The notes beneath the pieces were generated by a model that was not told where the DNA came from, did no database searches, and worked only from the letters and a program-made list of their open reading frames with translations. Position numbers and translations under genes: made by a program. A stretch of 60,000 nt of DNA from Strigamia acuminata (taxonomy: Eukaryota > Arthropoda > Chilopoda > Geophilomorpha > Linotaeniidae), in assembly GCA_949358305.1 (NCBI GenBank), contig OX442324.1:6795601-6855600 (forward strand), given 5' to 3'. Of this stretch, positions 21,431-30,961 are shown piece by piece (positions within the stretch are counted from its first letter, which is position 1; each line of letters opens with the position of its first letter).

Positions 21431-24400
21431 TTACTGGCAGAAGATTCCCGCGGTGAGTGTTCGGAGTCGCTCTGATCCGAGCCATTTGGTGAAAATATCT
21501 GCTACGTTCGTTTCACCGGGGACCTTCCGTAAATCGAAGCACTTTGCCAGATACCACTCCCGCAACCAGTGATATTTAACGCGAATGTGTTTGGTTTTCG
21601 CGTTCTCTACGTCATTCGATGTAAACTGGATGGATGCTAAAGCATCCGAATAGACGAGAGGTCGAGACATGCGGTTTAGAAACGGGAGTTGAGAAAAGAC
21701 GTGATCAAGCCAGTAGAGTTCCTTCACGCACTCGACGAGGGCGATGAACTCCGCTTCCATCGTCGAGCACGCGACGGAAGACTGCTTCTTGGCCGCCCAC
21801 CCGATGGGGACGTTGCCGATGTAAGTTATGAATCCCCCGAAGCTAAGAGATGTTTCGGTTTCGGAGGCCCAAGAAGCGTCGGTGTATGCCCATAACTGGC
21901 TTGTCGTACATCCGGATAATTCGATCGCGTAATCGGCCGTATTCGCGACATAACGGAGAACCTGGAGAAGGGCGCGAATATGGGTTTTGTCGTAGCAATT
22001 GTTATATTGCGATAACGCGATGACGGAGTACTGGATGTCGGGTCGAGTTCGAGAAGCCAGGAATAGCAGAGAACCGATTAACGATCGATATGGAAAATCG
22101 GATAAGTTCTCGGTGGAGCCCTTCTTCAGGGTCGTTCCTGGTGTGACGGGGACTTTAATCATCTTATCCGCTGTAATCTCGAATTTCTTCAACAACTTTT
22201 CGATGTAAGAACGTTGGATGATAAACACCCTCCCCGCGGATCTGATGAAGTCGACGCCTAGTAATCTCGAAATTGGCCCGAGGTTGACGATCTCGAATTT
22301 CGATGATATTAGTCGGATGATGCGATCAAGAATGTTGTCAGTCGAGTAGAACAAAACGATGTCATCGACGTAGACTAGCATCACGGCCGACGTTCCAAAA
22401 ACATACACGCAATTGCACGCGGGAAGTTTACGAAATCCGAGTTCTCGTAGCGTTTCGTCTAACTTTTCGTACCACTGACGGCCAGATTGGTGGAGACCGT
22501 ACAGTGATTTAACGAGAAGCCAGACGTTATCCGGGTTCGAACAGTAGGCACCGGCGGGAATTCGCATATATACACGGTGCTCGAGCTCCCCGTAAAGGTA
22601 AGCGCACTTCACATCAAGGTGTGCGTCTTTCCAACCTTGGAGAATCACGAGGAGACAGAAGAAAAATCGGATTAATACGAAGTTCACCACCGGGCTGAAG
22701 ACCTCGTCGTAGTCGACGCCGAGAGTCTGTCGGAATCCTTGCGCGACTAATCTAGCGCGGTATCTCGTAATTTCGCCCGATGCGTCCGATTTTAACTTAA
22801 AGATCCACTTGCAGCCGAGAATCGTGGTATTTGCGGGCTTCGGAACTTCCTCGTAGACTCCTCTCTTCTCGAATGTCCCCAGTTCTTCATTTATGGCTTC
22901 CTGCCATTGGGGGGCATCCGGGAACTTAACAGCCTCTGCGTAGGAACCCGGTTCTCGACGGCAAAAATGAACAACATGTCGTTGCGGTGGTGGAAGATTC
23001 GGCATCGGTGGGAGTTGATGCTCCATATTTCCGAAGAAGAAAAGATCTTCATCGTATAGGATCCCTTCAGCGTCGCAATATTTCTGAATATCGGGTTTCG
23101 AACGCAAGCGGACTCCGGGTTTCGGGAAGTAGTAAACATCGATCTTGATCTGTCCTGGAACCTGGTCTTTGCGGAGATGCTCCTCTCTAACCCAATTGCT
23201 GAAGGGGTTATTTCCACCCACAACACGTGACTTGTATGTGGTATGAGCCGTAGGGACGATTATCGGAGCAGCAGCTATTGGATGTGTTGCCCCAGAGCCT
23301 CTTCTAACGGCTACAAATCTTGTTGGGGATCCCGGAGGTGAAGCAGTAGGAGTAGCTGTCGGTGTCGTACCCGTAGACGGTGCTGGCGTAGTAATTGGAG
23401 TAGCTGACGGTGTCGCACCCGTAGAAGGAGGTGGCAAAACAGCAAAGCCAGGCGGCGGGGACACTTGACGTGGTGCAGCAGCACCCTTTTGGCTGTCTGC
23501 GTCGCTATCATCCGAATCATATTCCGTTGAAGATCCCTCGTCCTCAGAATCAGAAAGAGGCGTCCATTCCGCGTATTGTACTTTGTCGTCGAACTTGACA
23601 TGTGACGACGGCGTAATTGACGTTTCGGGTTCGAGTTCAACAGTAGATTCGCGATTCGGATTAGGGGCACGTTGCGTGCGTCGGAAGGATTGTCGTTCGT
23701 CGATTTGCACATGTATCGACTCAATCACTTTGTTATCAACCGGGTTCCACACCCGATAGCCGCGTGTTGATGTCGCATAACCGACGAGATAGCCCTCCCA
23801 GGCGCGGGGTGCCAACTTGTTACGTCCAGGGGCTGTGAAGTGGACCCAGCATTTCGATCCGAGTTTACGTAGGTGCCGAACTGAAAGCGCACGTTGTCTC
23901 CACAGAACATACGGGACTTCGTTCTTTAAACGTGAATGGGGGCAACGATTTTTGATGTACGCAAATGAAACAGACATTTCTGCCCAAAGTTCCTCGGGTA
24001 AACGAGTTTCGTCCAGAGTTGCTCTCATGAAGTCGGCCATTGTTCGGTTTATTCTTTCGGCCGTGCCGTTCATCTGGGGGCTCGATGGGTTCGTACGTTG
24101 ACCCTGAATTCCACTTTTACGTAGATAGTCGACGAATTCGTTTGATAGAAATTCGCCGCCCCGGTCCGTTCGAATTGCCTTAACTCGAGTGTCTGCCACT
24201 CGCTCGATACGGGAAACAAAATCCTTGAAGCATTCGAAAGTCTGGGATTTTTGAGCCAGGGGAAACATCCACGTGTATCGGGTTGCGTCGTCAATAATGG
24301 TGAAAATGTATCGAGCGCCGCCGAACGAAGTGGTTTGATGTGGGCCCCACAGATCCATGTGGAGGAGATCCAACGCTTTTGACATTATCGGATGATTCTC

Positions 24401-26245
24401 GGGCTTGTGAGATGCCCTAGTTGACTTGGCTACCCTGCAATGGTTGCAGGTCAATTCCTTCGCAACCTCGCTTGGTTCGATGCCGTAGACTTGGTCGTTG
24501 GCCGCGAGTAATTTCATCGCATTCGTGTGGAGATGGCCAAGTCGACTGTGCCAAATACCCGTTGCGTCCTTCTTTGCAGTTGGTGCAGCCACCTTCTTCT
24601 GTTTGAGTTCAGGAGGAGGAGGAGGAGGAACATGTGCAAAAGGGATTGACTTTAATATGTCAGTATAGGATTGGAGTGAGGGAGGCTCTGGATTGGCTTG
24701 GTGCGATGTCGGGACAGGTGCGGGAATGGGAGGAGATTTTGGAACAGGAAGTGTTTGGGTTTTCTGTGGTAACGGAGGAAACTCAAATCCAAAATCTGTC
24801 AACTCGCGTTCCTTCGATTTCTTTCTGGATTTCGGGACTTTTATGAAGTCTTCCTCAACCGTGACTAAAGTCTTTATCGGAGGCGGAGGATCCGAAACAG
24901 AAATCGCACTTGTCGTCGCATTTGCTGTCGAAGACACCGGTGGGCACAAGCCATCCACGTAGTATAGACCGCCCTTTTCTTTGGCTCGGAGAACAGGATA
25001 ACGAAAATCTGCCTTGTAGATGTCCACTCGTCCTTTGTAAATATGGATGTGATGCTCGTGTTTATCGATTTTCGACACCGAGATTAAATTTGCTTCAAAG
25101 TTCGGTGCAAATAACACGTCGTGCAAATTCACTGCACATTCGCATCCATCAATCAAAGTTTCGATTTGCACCGTTCCTTTACCGGTCACCTGAGAAGTGC
25201 CTTGGCCCAATTCAATGTCAAAGGGCACGACTTTGACAAAACTGGTAAACCACGATGCGACGTGGGACACATGATCTGTTGCCCCGCAGTCCACGATCCA
25301 TTCGTGCGACTGCATGAAGTGGGCCGCGGGCATTTCGATGATCTGTGGTGGCGCATGCACGAAAAAGTTCGATTCTCTCTTTGCTTGTGAACTTCCTCTT
25401 GGGCGCCCGTCATTCGATTTGTTGGGATTATTTTTGCCTCGTTTTCGGCTTTTACTCCTGGACGGACGTTGGAAAGCCGCGGATGGGGCCGGTGACTGGC
25501 CTTTTCGAGGCTGGGGACACTTGTTCGCGTAGTGCCCCATTTCTCCGCAGTTGAAACATCTGATGGACGACAATGGACGTTGACCTCGAGAACGGGAACG
25601 CTGGTCCGTCGAGTACGCGTGAGAAGATGATGCGGATGTCGAATCCCGGGACGAAAAAGATTTTTGACGCATATACTCCGAAAGGAGTTGTTCGGACACT
25701 TTTTGGGGTGTGAATATTGGATCTTCCCAATGGTAAATGGCGAATGACACCTGGGAATATTCAGCTGGCAGCATGTCTAGGTACTGGTACGCCAGGTGAT
25801 CAGGTGAAACTTTCTCCCCAATATCTTCTAGCTTCCTGGCGTGGTAATCGACCCTTCCCAGAAAGTCCGCCATTTCCTCGTTCCGTTCCAATTTCATGTG
25901 AAGGAATTCTCGCCGTAAGGCCGCCTTTCGAGCGCGAGAGCTTGGGGCATATATTTTGGATAAAGTGTCCCATGCCTCTTTGGGCGTATTGGCGGAGTCC
26001 AACGCTGACTTTTTGGGCTCAGACACGAAACCATAGATGAGGCCCAACGCCTTGTCCTTACGGCGCTTATACTTTTTAAGTTCTTTGTCATTTGCCGTTT
26101 TCTTGAAATCCTCCTCGTCCTCTTCGGTAACGTGGGTCCACAGCCCTTCTGACTTCAGTAGCATTTTCATACTACGGGCCCACATTTCATAGTTGCCAAC
26201 TGCGAGGATTGGCACTCGAGACACGGTGTTTTCGGACTTCTGCAT
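21431..26245 (-). CDS. copia B gag-pol polyprotein
   Basis: A single open frame without stops or shifts, 1604 codons from the ATG at 26245 (MQKSENTVSRVP). An ATG 43 codons upstream (26374) is in frame, but the lower one sits at the same distance from the conserved NYxxW block as the start of element A. Numbering from the upper ATG: zinc knuckle CFNCGEMGHYANKC (273-286), protease VDCGATDHV (361-369, Cys in place of the usual Ser or Thr), and integrase HHCC (H609, H614, C643, C646). The integrase triad is D674, D737, E773 (D-X62-D-X35-E). A Pro-rich linker spans about 950-1045, the reverse-transcriptase box YVDD is at 1335-1338, and RNase H shows YTDASWA (D1499), STMEAE (E1540) and YSDALA (D1577). 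It ends AGIFCQ. It replicates through RNA in cytoplasmic particles and integrates as DNA. No disabling lesion is visible. Confidence 0.96.
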   Translation of the reverse strand: MQKSENTVSRVPILAVGNYEMWARSMKMLLKSEGLWTHVTEEDEEDFKKTANDKELKKYKRRKDKALGLIYGFVSEPKKSALDSANTPKEAWDTLSKIYAPSSRARKAALRREFLHMKLERNEEMADFLGRVDYHARKLEDIGEKVSPDHLAYQYLDMLPAEYSQVSFAIYHWEDPIFTPQKVSEQLLSEYMRQKSFSSRDSTSASSSHAYSTDQRSRSRGQRPLSSIRCFNCGEMGHYANKCPQPRKGQSPAPSAAFQRPSRSKSRKRGKNNPNKSNDGRPRGSSQAKRESNFFVHAPPQIIEMPAAHFMQSHEWIVDCGATDHVSHVASWFTSFVKVVPFDIELGQGTSQVTGKGTVQIETLIDGCECAVNLHDVLFAPNFEANLISVSKIDKHEHHIHIYKGRVDIYKADFRYPVLRAKEKGGLYYVDGLCPPVSSTANATTSAISVSDPPPPIKTLVTVEEDFIKVPKSRKKSKERELTDFGFEFPPLPQKTQTLPVPKSPPIPAPVPTSHQANPEPPSLQSYTDILKSIPFAHVPPPPPPELKQKKVAAPTAKKDATGIWHSRLGHLHTNAMKLLAANDQVYGIEPSEVAKELTCNHCRVAKSTRASHKPENHPIMSKALDLLHMDLWGPHQTTSFGGARYIFTIIDDATRYTWMFPLAQKSQTFECFKDFVSRIERVADTRVKAIRTDRGGEFLSNEFVDYLRKSGIQGQRTNPSSPQMNGTAERINRTMADFMRATLDETRLPEELWAEMSVSFAYIKNRCPHSRLKNEVPYVLWRQRALSVRHLRKLGSKCWVHFTAPGRNKLAPRAWEGYLVGYATSTRGYRVWNPVDNKVIESIHVQIDERQSFRRTQRAPNPNRESTVELEPETSITPSSHVKFDDKVQYAEWTPLSDSEDEGSSTEYDSDDSDADSQKGAAAPRQVSPPPGFAVLPPPSTGATPSATPITTPAPSTGTTPTATPTASPPGSPTRFVAVRRGSGATHPIAAAPIIVPTAHTTYKSRVVGGNNPFSNWVREEHLRKDQVPGQIKIDVYYFPKPGVRLRSKPDIQKYCDAEGILYDEDLFFFGNMEHQLPPMPNLPPPQRHVVHFCRREPGSYAEAVKFPDAPQWQEAINEELGTFEKRGVYEEVPKPANTTILGCKWIFKLKSDASGEITRYRARLVAQGFRQTLGVDYDEVFSPVVNFVLIRFFFCLLVILQGWKDAHLDVKCAYLYGELEHRVYMRIPAGAYCSNPDNVWLLVKSLYGLHQSGRQWYEKLDETLRELGFRKLPACNCVYVFGTSAVMLVYVDDIVLFYSTDNILDRIIRLISSKFEIVNLGPISRLLGVDFIRSAGRVFIIQRSYIEKLLKKFEITADKMIKVPVTPGTTLKKGSTENLSDFPYRSLIGSLLFLASRTRPDIQYSVIALSQYNNCYDKTHIRALLQVLRYVANTADYAIELSGCTTSQLWAYTDASWASETETSLSFGGFITYIGNVPIGWAAKKQSSVACSTMEAEFIALVECVKELYWLDHVFSQLPFLNRMSRPLVYSDALASIQFTSNDVENAKTKHIRVKYHWLREWYLAKCFDLRKVPGETNVADIFTKWLGSERLRTLTAGIFCQ

Positions 26246-26730
26246 TTTGGTGGTCGTCGAAACACAAACGCAAAAATTATCGTGGAATTGAGAATGGCAC
26301 TGGCAAAATGGTGTTGTGAAACGAAGCACAAACGTAAATGCACGAGAGTTTGATGCACTTTTATCACGGAGCACTTATCGTCGCAAAATCAAAATCGGCG
26401 ATACTGCTAACACACCGGGGTGAAAGCAGCGGATTCGATCCGTTTCTCGGTGATTACGCCACGTAAGCGTGACGAAAATCGAAAAATCTGAAAAAACACA
26501 AGAAAACTTGGGAAAATCCGCGAAAAACGCGAGAATTTCCCGATTATCGGCGAAAACGTTGATGTTGCGTGTATCCAAACGTTGGTCCACGTCTGGAAAC
26601 GTCGTGTGAACGTCCGAAATCGTCGTGAAAATTCGTCGAGACCTGAAAAGACAAAAATTCGCCGCAAATCGCGAAAATTCGCGAAATGTTGCGATATTAG
26701 CGCAGCGGAGAATGCTTTTTGAGGAAAGCA

Positions 26731-26747
26731 ACCACCCTCTGCTACCA
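26731..26747 (-). other. primer-binding site of copia B (initiator Met tRNA)
   Basis: On the minus strand TGGTAGCAGAGGGTGGT starts two bases after the 5' LTR. It matches the complement of the 3' end of eukaryotic initiator Met tRNA (CCTCTGCTACCA). Element A uses a different, internal tRNA site, so the two copia elements belong to different lineages. Confidence 0.85.
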
Positions 26748-26749
26748 AC

Positions 26750-27304
26750 TGTGGCAGAGGTGGAAACAAGCACGAAATGGTCGTGCAAAATAAAGGAAAC
26801 GACGAGGAAAATAGCGGCAATGGCGGCGACCGACCCGGGCGCACTTTGCCACTATACGAGGCGACGTCTGCACGACGTGCACGCAAATGGCGATAGGAAT
26901 CGCCGTGAAAGTGGTTTGCACTTATAATAGACGTGCAAAGGAAGCAAAACGCTTATAAAACAATAAAATTTAATGGATAAACAATAAACTTACAACATAA
27001 TCCAGATTTGGATGAGAAAAACGAAATGCGACTATCCGTCGCCATCTTGGAAAACAAGAGTAAACATATACGCCATCTGGCGTCAAGAATGAACATCAAA
27101 CTATAATCGAATTGCTAGGCATAGCAATGTGCCGTGTACATAACGACAAATAATGAAACGCATTGTGCCAATGCATACAAATACAATCGGAAATAAGAAT
27201 TACGGTACGGAATATAAATAATACATCGAGATATAACAATTAATGGATAAAATATCGAATAACATAATTAAAACATGAAGTAAACGGCGCAGAACACGCC
27301 AACA
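26750..27304 (-). repeat. 5' LTR of copia B (555 bp)
   Basis: Same ends as the 3' LTR; lacks the 18-bp segment. The promoter for the minus-strand transcript should lie here, but no TATA box was assigned. Confidence 0.93.
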
Positions 27305-27823
27305 GGTTTAGCGTTGTTCCCGAACGACCGAATTGAGGTGGTCGGTTTTAGTGATTCGGATTACGCGAACAACAGAGACGATCGAATCTCTGTTGGAGGA
27401 ACCCTTGTGACACTTGGAGGTGCACCCATTTATTGGAGGACTTTCAAGCAGCGAAACGTTACATTGTCAACTATAGAAGCGGAGTACCTAGCCCTCACGG
27501 AAACTGTGAAGGACTACATTTGGATCGTTAGAGTTTTGCACGAAATTGTTCCCAATTTGGCTGATAAATTTCATCATCGAGTCCTATGTGATAACATCTC
27601 CACTGTGGACTTCACCAAATCTAATATTGAAAACCGTAAAACGAAGCATATTGATATTAGATATCATTTTATTCGGGAACTAGTGAGGAGACAAAATCTC
27701 CAGATCTTACACGTAGGAACGAAATATAATTTTGCCGATATATTTACTAAATCCGTTGATAAGAATGATCTGGTGAATTTCTGTAATTATTTCCTAATTG
27801 ATCTTAATACTCTGATCGTGTGA
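27305..27823 (+). pseudogene. copia A RNase H, 3' fragment of its pol
   Basis: This continues A's pol frame beyond element B. It reads GFSDSDYANNRDDR (first RNase H Asp), LSTIEAEYLALTE (Glu), VLCDNISTVDFTKSN (second Asp) and HVGTKYNFADIFTKSVD, the standard copia C-terminus, then stops at 27821. It has no start of its own, and its first codons are the 3' copy of the GGTTT target duplication. Confidence 0.94.
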
Positions 27824-27828
27824 TTATA

Positions 27829-27841
27829 CGAGGGGGCCGAT
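27829..27841 (+). other. polypurine tract of copia A
   Basis: CGAGGGGGCCGAT lies directly before the 3' LTR. Confidence 0.7.
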
Positions 27842-28158
27842 TGTTAACTTCTCGTACTTATTGTTTACTACATGTTTATATCGTATTATCAAACGATAAT
27901 GTTCTCAATTAATTGCATGTGAATTTATCTGCCTTTGTAATTAAGCAACACAAGTGTTTACAAATGTCTCACATATTTAACTAATGTAATATGCCTATAG
28001 GTGGCGCCGTATACTTAGGGAGTCACATGATGACTTGAGAATAAAACTCACTCTGTGTTTGAATTCACACCTGTGAACACCTGGTTTATTTCTTTGGACA
28101 TTTTCCCACACCATTGCAGATCTATGCATTTGACACAAATACACAAGTATTTTCAACA
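27842..28158 (+). repeat. 3' LTR of copia A
   Basis: 317 bp, read as identical to 15595-15911; followed by the CAAGG target duplication. Confidence 0.95.
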
Positions 28159-28212
28159 CAAGGTTCGACTTTCCGGACCGCGGTCCGCCTTTTGCCGACC
28201 GCTGCTCTAAGC

Positions 28213-28790
28213 TTTTGATAGTTTTTATTGATTGTTTCATAGTTTTCTAATTGACTGGTATGTTATCAAACTAAAATTCTCAAAGTAACTAAAATTTGCA
28301 ATGGTACTGTTGCATTGCTACAATGCCACAAGTCAATAATAATGCACAACATTAAGAACTCTCAGAAAGCACAAAAAGCAGATAATGGGAGTTGCACATT
28401 TTTAGGTGATAGCGATTTCCGCCATGCGACAAATCAGTGGGACAATGACCACACCATTGATTGGTCAAGATTGATCCTGAATTAATCGGGGAGGCCCTTT
28501 CCTAAATAAGAAGTATAGTCCAGATTACGCTAGCTGATCTTTTCACAACCAGCTCTGATTCAGACTCCAACCTGATCAGAAGTCAAGAGAAGTCAATCTA
28601 GTGGACAAACCATATGGTCCACCAAATTGCCACTATACCAAATTCGAGATCTGGGGGCAGCGAATGTCAGCTGGACTTTCTGAATGTGCAGATTGTGGAA
28701 GACTTCTCTAATTATTCTATAATGAAACTTGCTGTCCTGTACTGTAGGATGTGTCTAAGGCCCAATAAAAATCAAAGTGTAAAAATACAG
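28213..28790. other. intronic sequence, nothing recognised
   Basis: No ORF with similarity and no strong inverted repeat between the hAT right flank and the next mariner MITE. Confidence 0.4.
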
Positions 28791-28792
28791 TA

Positions 28793-29324
28793 CAGTGGTG
28801 GAAAAAAGTTTGAGACCACTACAGGTTTTTTAGTTGCAAGTCAAATTTTGATGCCAATTCTTGCAGTTGTTACAGCAAATTCTGCATTTGTTTCACCACA
28901 CTCTGAAGCAATATACTACTTTTCTTCCATTTAGAGATAATATTAATGTCCAATGTTTGAATTTAACCAATTAATGCACCTACCCATGCTAAGGACAACA
29001 CCAAATAATCTAAAATATTTAATTAATTCAATGACAAATAGGTTCATTATAGATATTAGAACGAATAGAAAGCATACCAAACATTAGAAATGAAAATTGG
29101 TTATATTTTTGATGATTTAGAGCACATGGTCTCAAACTTTTTTCCAGCATAAATGACATTTTTTGAACATTTTTTTTTATTTCTTAAATTTGATTTGAGT
29201 TAAATTCTTATAATTTTAAACAATGCTTTATTGTCATTATACAAACCTGTAAATAAATTTTCAAGTCAAAATTTGACTTGAAACTAAGAAACCTGTAGTG
29301 GTCTCAAACTTTTTTCCACCACTG
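28793..29324. mobile_element. mariner-type MITE, family M1, copy 1
   Basis: 532 bp, ends CAGTGGTGGAAAAAAGTTTG and its complement, flanked by TA. It lies in the opposite orientation to the other three copies (30877-34105, 44457-44989, 46887-47418). It has no transposase; the 62-106 codon ORFs seen in each copy are conserved only because the repeat is. Confidence 0.88.
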
Positions 29325-29326
29325 TA

Positions 29327-29748
29327 TAAGTGGAATAAACTAAAAGTGGTCCTTTTTTTTAGTGTATTTTAGATGTATCTCTTCTGCATTGAATAACTTA
29401 TATAATATTTTTAATTCGTCGCAATTTAACAACGTCGTAATTTTTCGACCAATTTTAGCGATAAAAAATTTGGCCATTGCAAATGTGGTCCTACACCAAG
29501 TAGTAAGCATTGGATTTGTTATATTAAGTGAAAAGAATTGTCTACCTTTTCACCAAACGTTTTGCATCCATGTGGTCCTTTGTTGAAGGAGACGGTTTTG
29601 CTACTGATGACACGCAAGCAAGTTAAATTTGGTTTGATTTTTTAGAGTATCTCAAATGGTGTGGCATTGTCGATTGTTTTTGGTGGACATCTGTTGCAGA
29701 TGTCCGCTGTTGTTCGAATTAGCTCTGCTCACACGATTGTTGGTAGTT
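29327..29748. other. intronic sequence, nothing recognised
   Basis: No motif identified; two short ORFs near 29362-29586 and 29656-29919 have no similarity. Confidence 0.4.
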
Positions 29749-30575
29749 TGTGACGGTTATAAAACCGTACTAACTAATGTTCACACTAGATGGCGCTGTT
29801 CTTTTAACGCGCGCAGTTTAAACTTGATGAAATCAAGAGTTGTGATAATTAATTGTTACAACAACGTGAATAAAATACAAGATATTTTATTAAATCTAGA
29901 AAGTATTATTTACTTATAATATTGATTCTACCGAATCAATATTAAGTTTTACTTACCTTTCGAAGAGAACCAATCGGACTTTTCTGGACCCAGTCTGCTA
30001 CTAGGTCAGGACTAAAGTGACCTACGAATCCATGGATTCAGGCATCTGATTGGCTATCGCCAACCTTACTGAGCAAATACCCATCTTATGATCGGTGACA
30101 GTCGCATCTGTAATGGTTTCCTTGGACGCTGCATAGACGCTCTAGCACCGTCAATATGCGGGAAGTCGAACCCGATTACGAAACAAATATGGACAGCCAT
30201 ATTTCCAGGTTCCTTTGCTTGCATGGTCCTTCCGTTTGTGAGACAAGATTTGTCTGAGGTCGGTAAAGGGCCCATTTGCAAGCAATCACGCCGGGTTGGT
30301 AGCCTGTGAACAGTGTTCCTGAAATACTGCGTTAAACAACTACCTGGATTATGGTAATCCATAATAATGTATAATTAGTTACCCGGTGCTTGATCACGAG
30401 ATCTTGTCATCGTAAGGCATGCTGACGGATGGAGGTGTCAAAACCTCCCGCGATGGTTCTCCCAATCATCGTGACTGTCCCCGCCCAAATAATAAATATA
30501 TAACAATTAATTGTTATATTCCGTTAATAACTTTATATTATTTAGATCTCGGAATATTCTAAAGAATATTCCCGT
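29749..30575. repeat. second hairpin-rich stretch
   Basis: Like 9960-11140, this stretch contains a series of short perfect stem-loops. Examples are ACGGTT/AACCGT (29754-29769), CTTGAT/ATCAAG (about 29823), AATAAAATA/TATTTTATT (about 29870), ATATTGATT/AATCAATAT (about 29920-29943), GAATCCATGGATTC (about 30026), ATATAACAA/TTGTTATAT (about 30496-30517) and GAATATTCT/AGAATATTC (about 30552-30571). It begins TGTGACGGT, as does sequence at 9538. Element identity is unknown. Confidence 0.5.
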
Positions 30576-30876
30576 CAAATGCGAAGGACTCTTTGTATTA
30601 AATAGCTGTTTGTGCCACGGAGCCGAATACGTCTCCGTAGCGTTCGTTGTGACGATGCCGCAAAGTCAGCCCTATCCCTCTGGCCCGCCCGGATCCTCAA
30701 CCAGTTGATGCCGCCCGTTTACACGTGCCCAGAACCCTGAACCAGTTATCTTCTTAATAAACATGTCTTGTATCACACAAAACCGTAAGTTATTTGTATT
30801 CGATCACATATTCACATTGTATATAATTCCGTAGGTTATCTTGGTTGGGTTGTTGCTAACAAGGGGAGCACATGTA
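30576..30876. other. intronic sequence, nothing recognised
   Basis: Moderately GC-rich sequence before the second M1 copy; no motif identified. Confidence 0.35.
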
Positions 30877-30961
30877 CAGTGGTGGAAAGAAGTTTGAGAC
30901 CACTACAGGTTTCTTAGTTTCAAGTCAAATTTTGACTTGAAAATTTATTTACAGGTTTATA

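Larger units (their letters stand above)
20613..27304 (-). mobile_element. Ty1/copia retrotransposon B, intact, antisense, nested in A
   Basis: A 6.7-kb element on the minus strand, with LTRs at 26750-27304 (5') and 20613-21185 (3'). It has a primer-binding site for initiator Met tRNA, one uninterrupted gag-pol frame and a polypurine tract. The target duplication is GGTTT. By eye the LTRs differ by one base (an A/G near 20933 and 27072) and by one 18-bp indel. All parts needed for transposition appear present, so it is a candidate active element. It lies antisense to CADPS. Confidence 0.95.
15595..28158 (+). mobile_element. Ty1/copia retrotransposon A, interrupted by copia B
   Basis: The 317-bp LTRs at 15595-15911 and 27842-28158 read identical by eye, and the target duplication is CAAGG (15590-15594, 28159-28163). 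Identical LTRs mean recent insertion. Without B, the element would be about 5.9 kb. Gene order is gag, protease, integrase, reverse transcriptase, RNase H, as in Ty1/copia. It lies in sense orientation in the large CADPS intron, and its LTR carries AATAAA, a possible premature polyadenylation signal. It is disabled twice: by a TAG in gag and by element B inserted between reverse transcriptase and RNase H. Confidence 0.95.
15151..28204. mobile_element. hAT-type non-autonomous element, broken by nested insertions
   Basis: The left end is CAGGGGTCGGCAAG and the right end TTGCCGACCGCTG, an inverted repeat of the hAT type. They are flanked by the 8-bp direct duplication CTCTAAGC at 15143-15150 and 28205-28212. 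The 8-bp target site and CAGGG-GTCGGC ends are characteristic of hAT elements. Only about 240 bp belong to it. The rest is a MITE (15230-15475) and copia element A (15595-28158), which itself contains copia element B. Confidence 0.85.

Noticed and set aside
23311-23724. Arg/Leu-rich minus-strand ORF and many others overlapping copia B
   Set aside because: Out-of-frame shadows of the gag-pol polyprotein.
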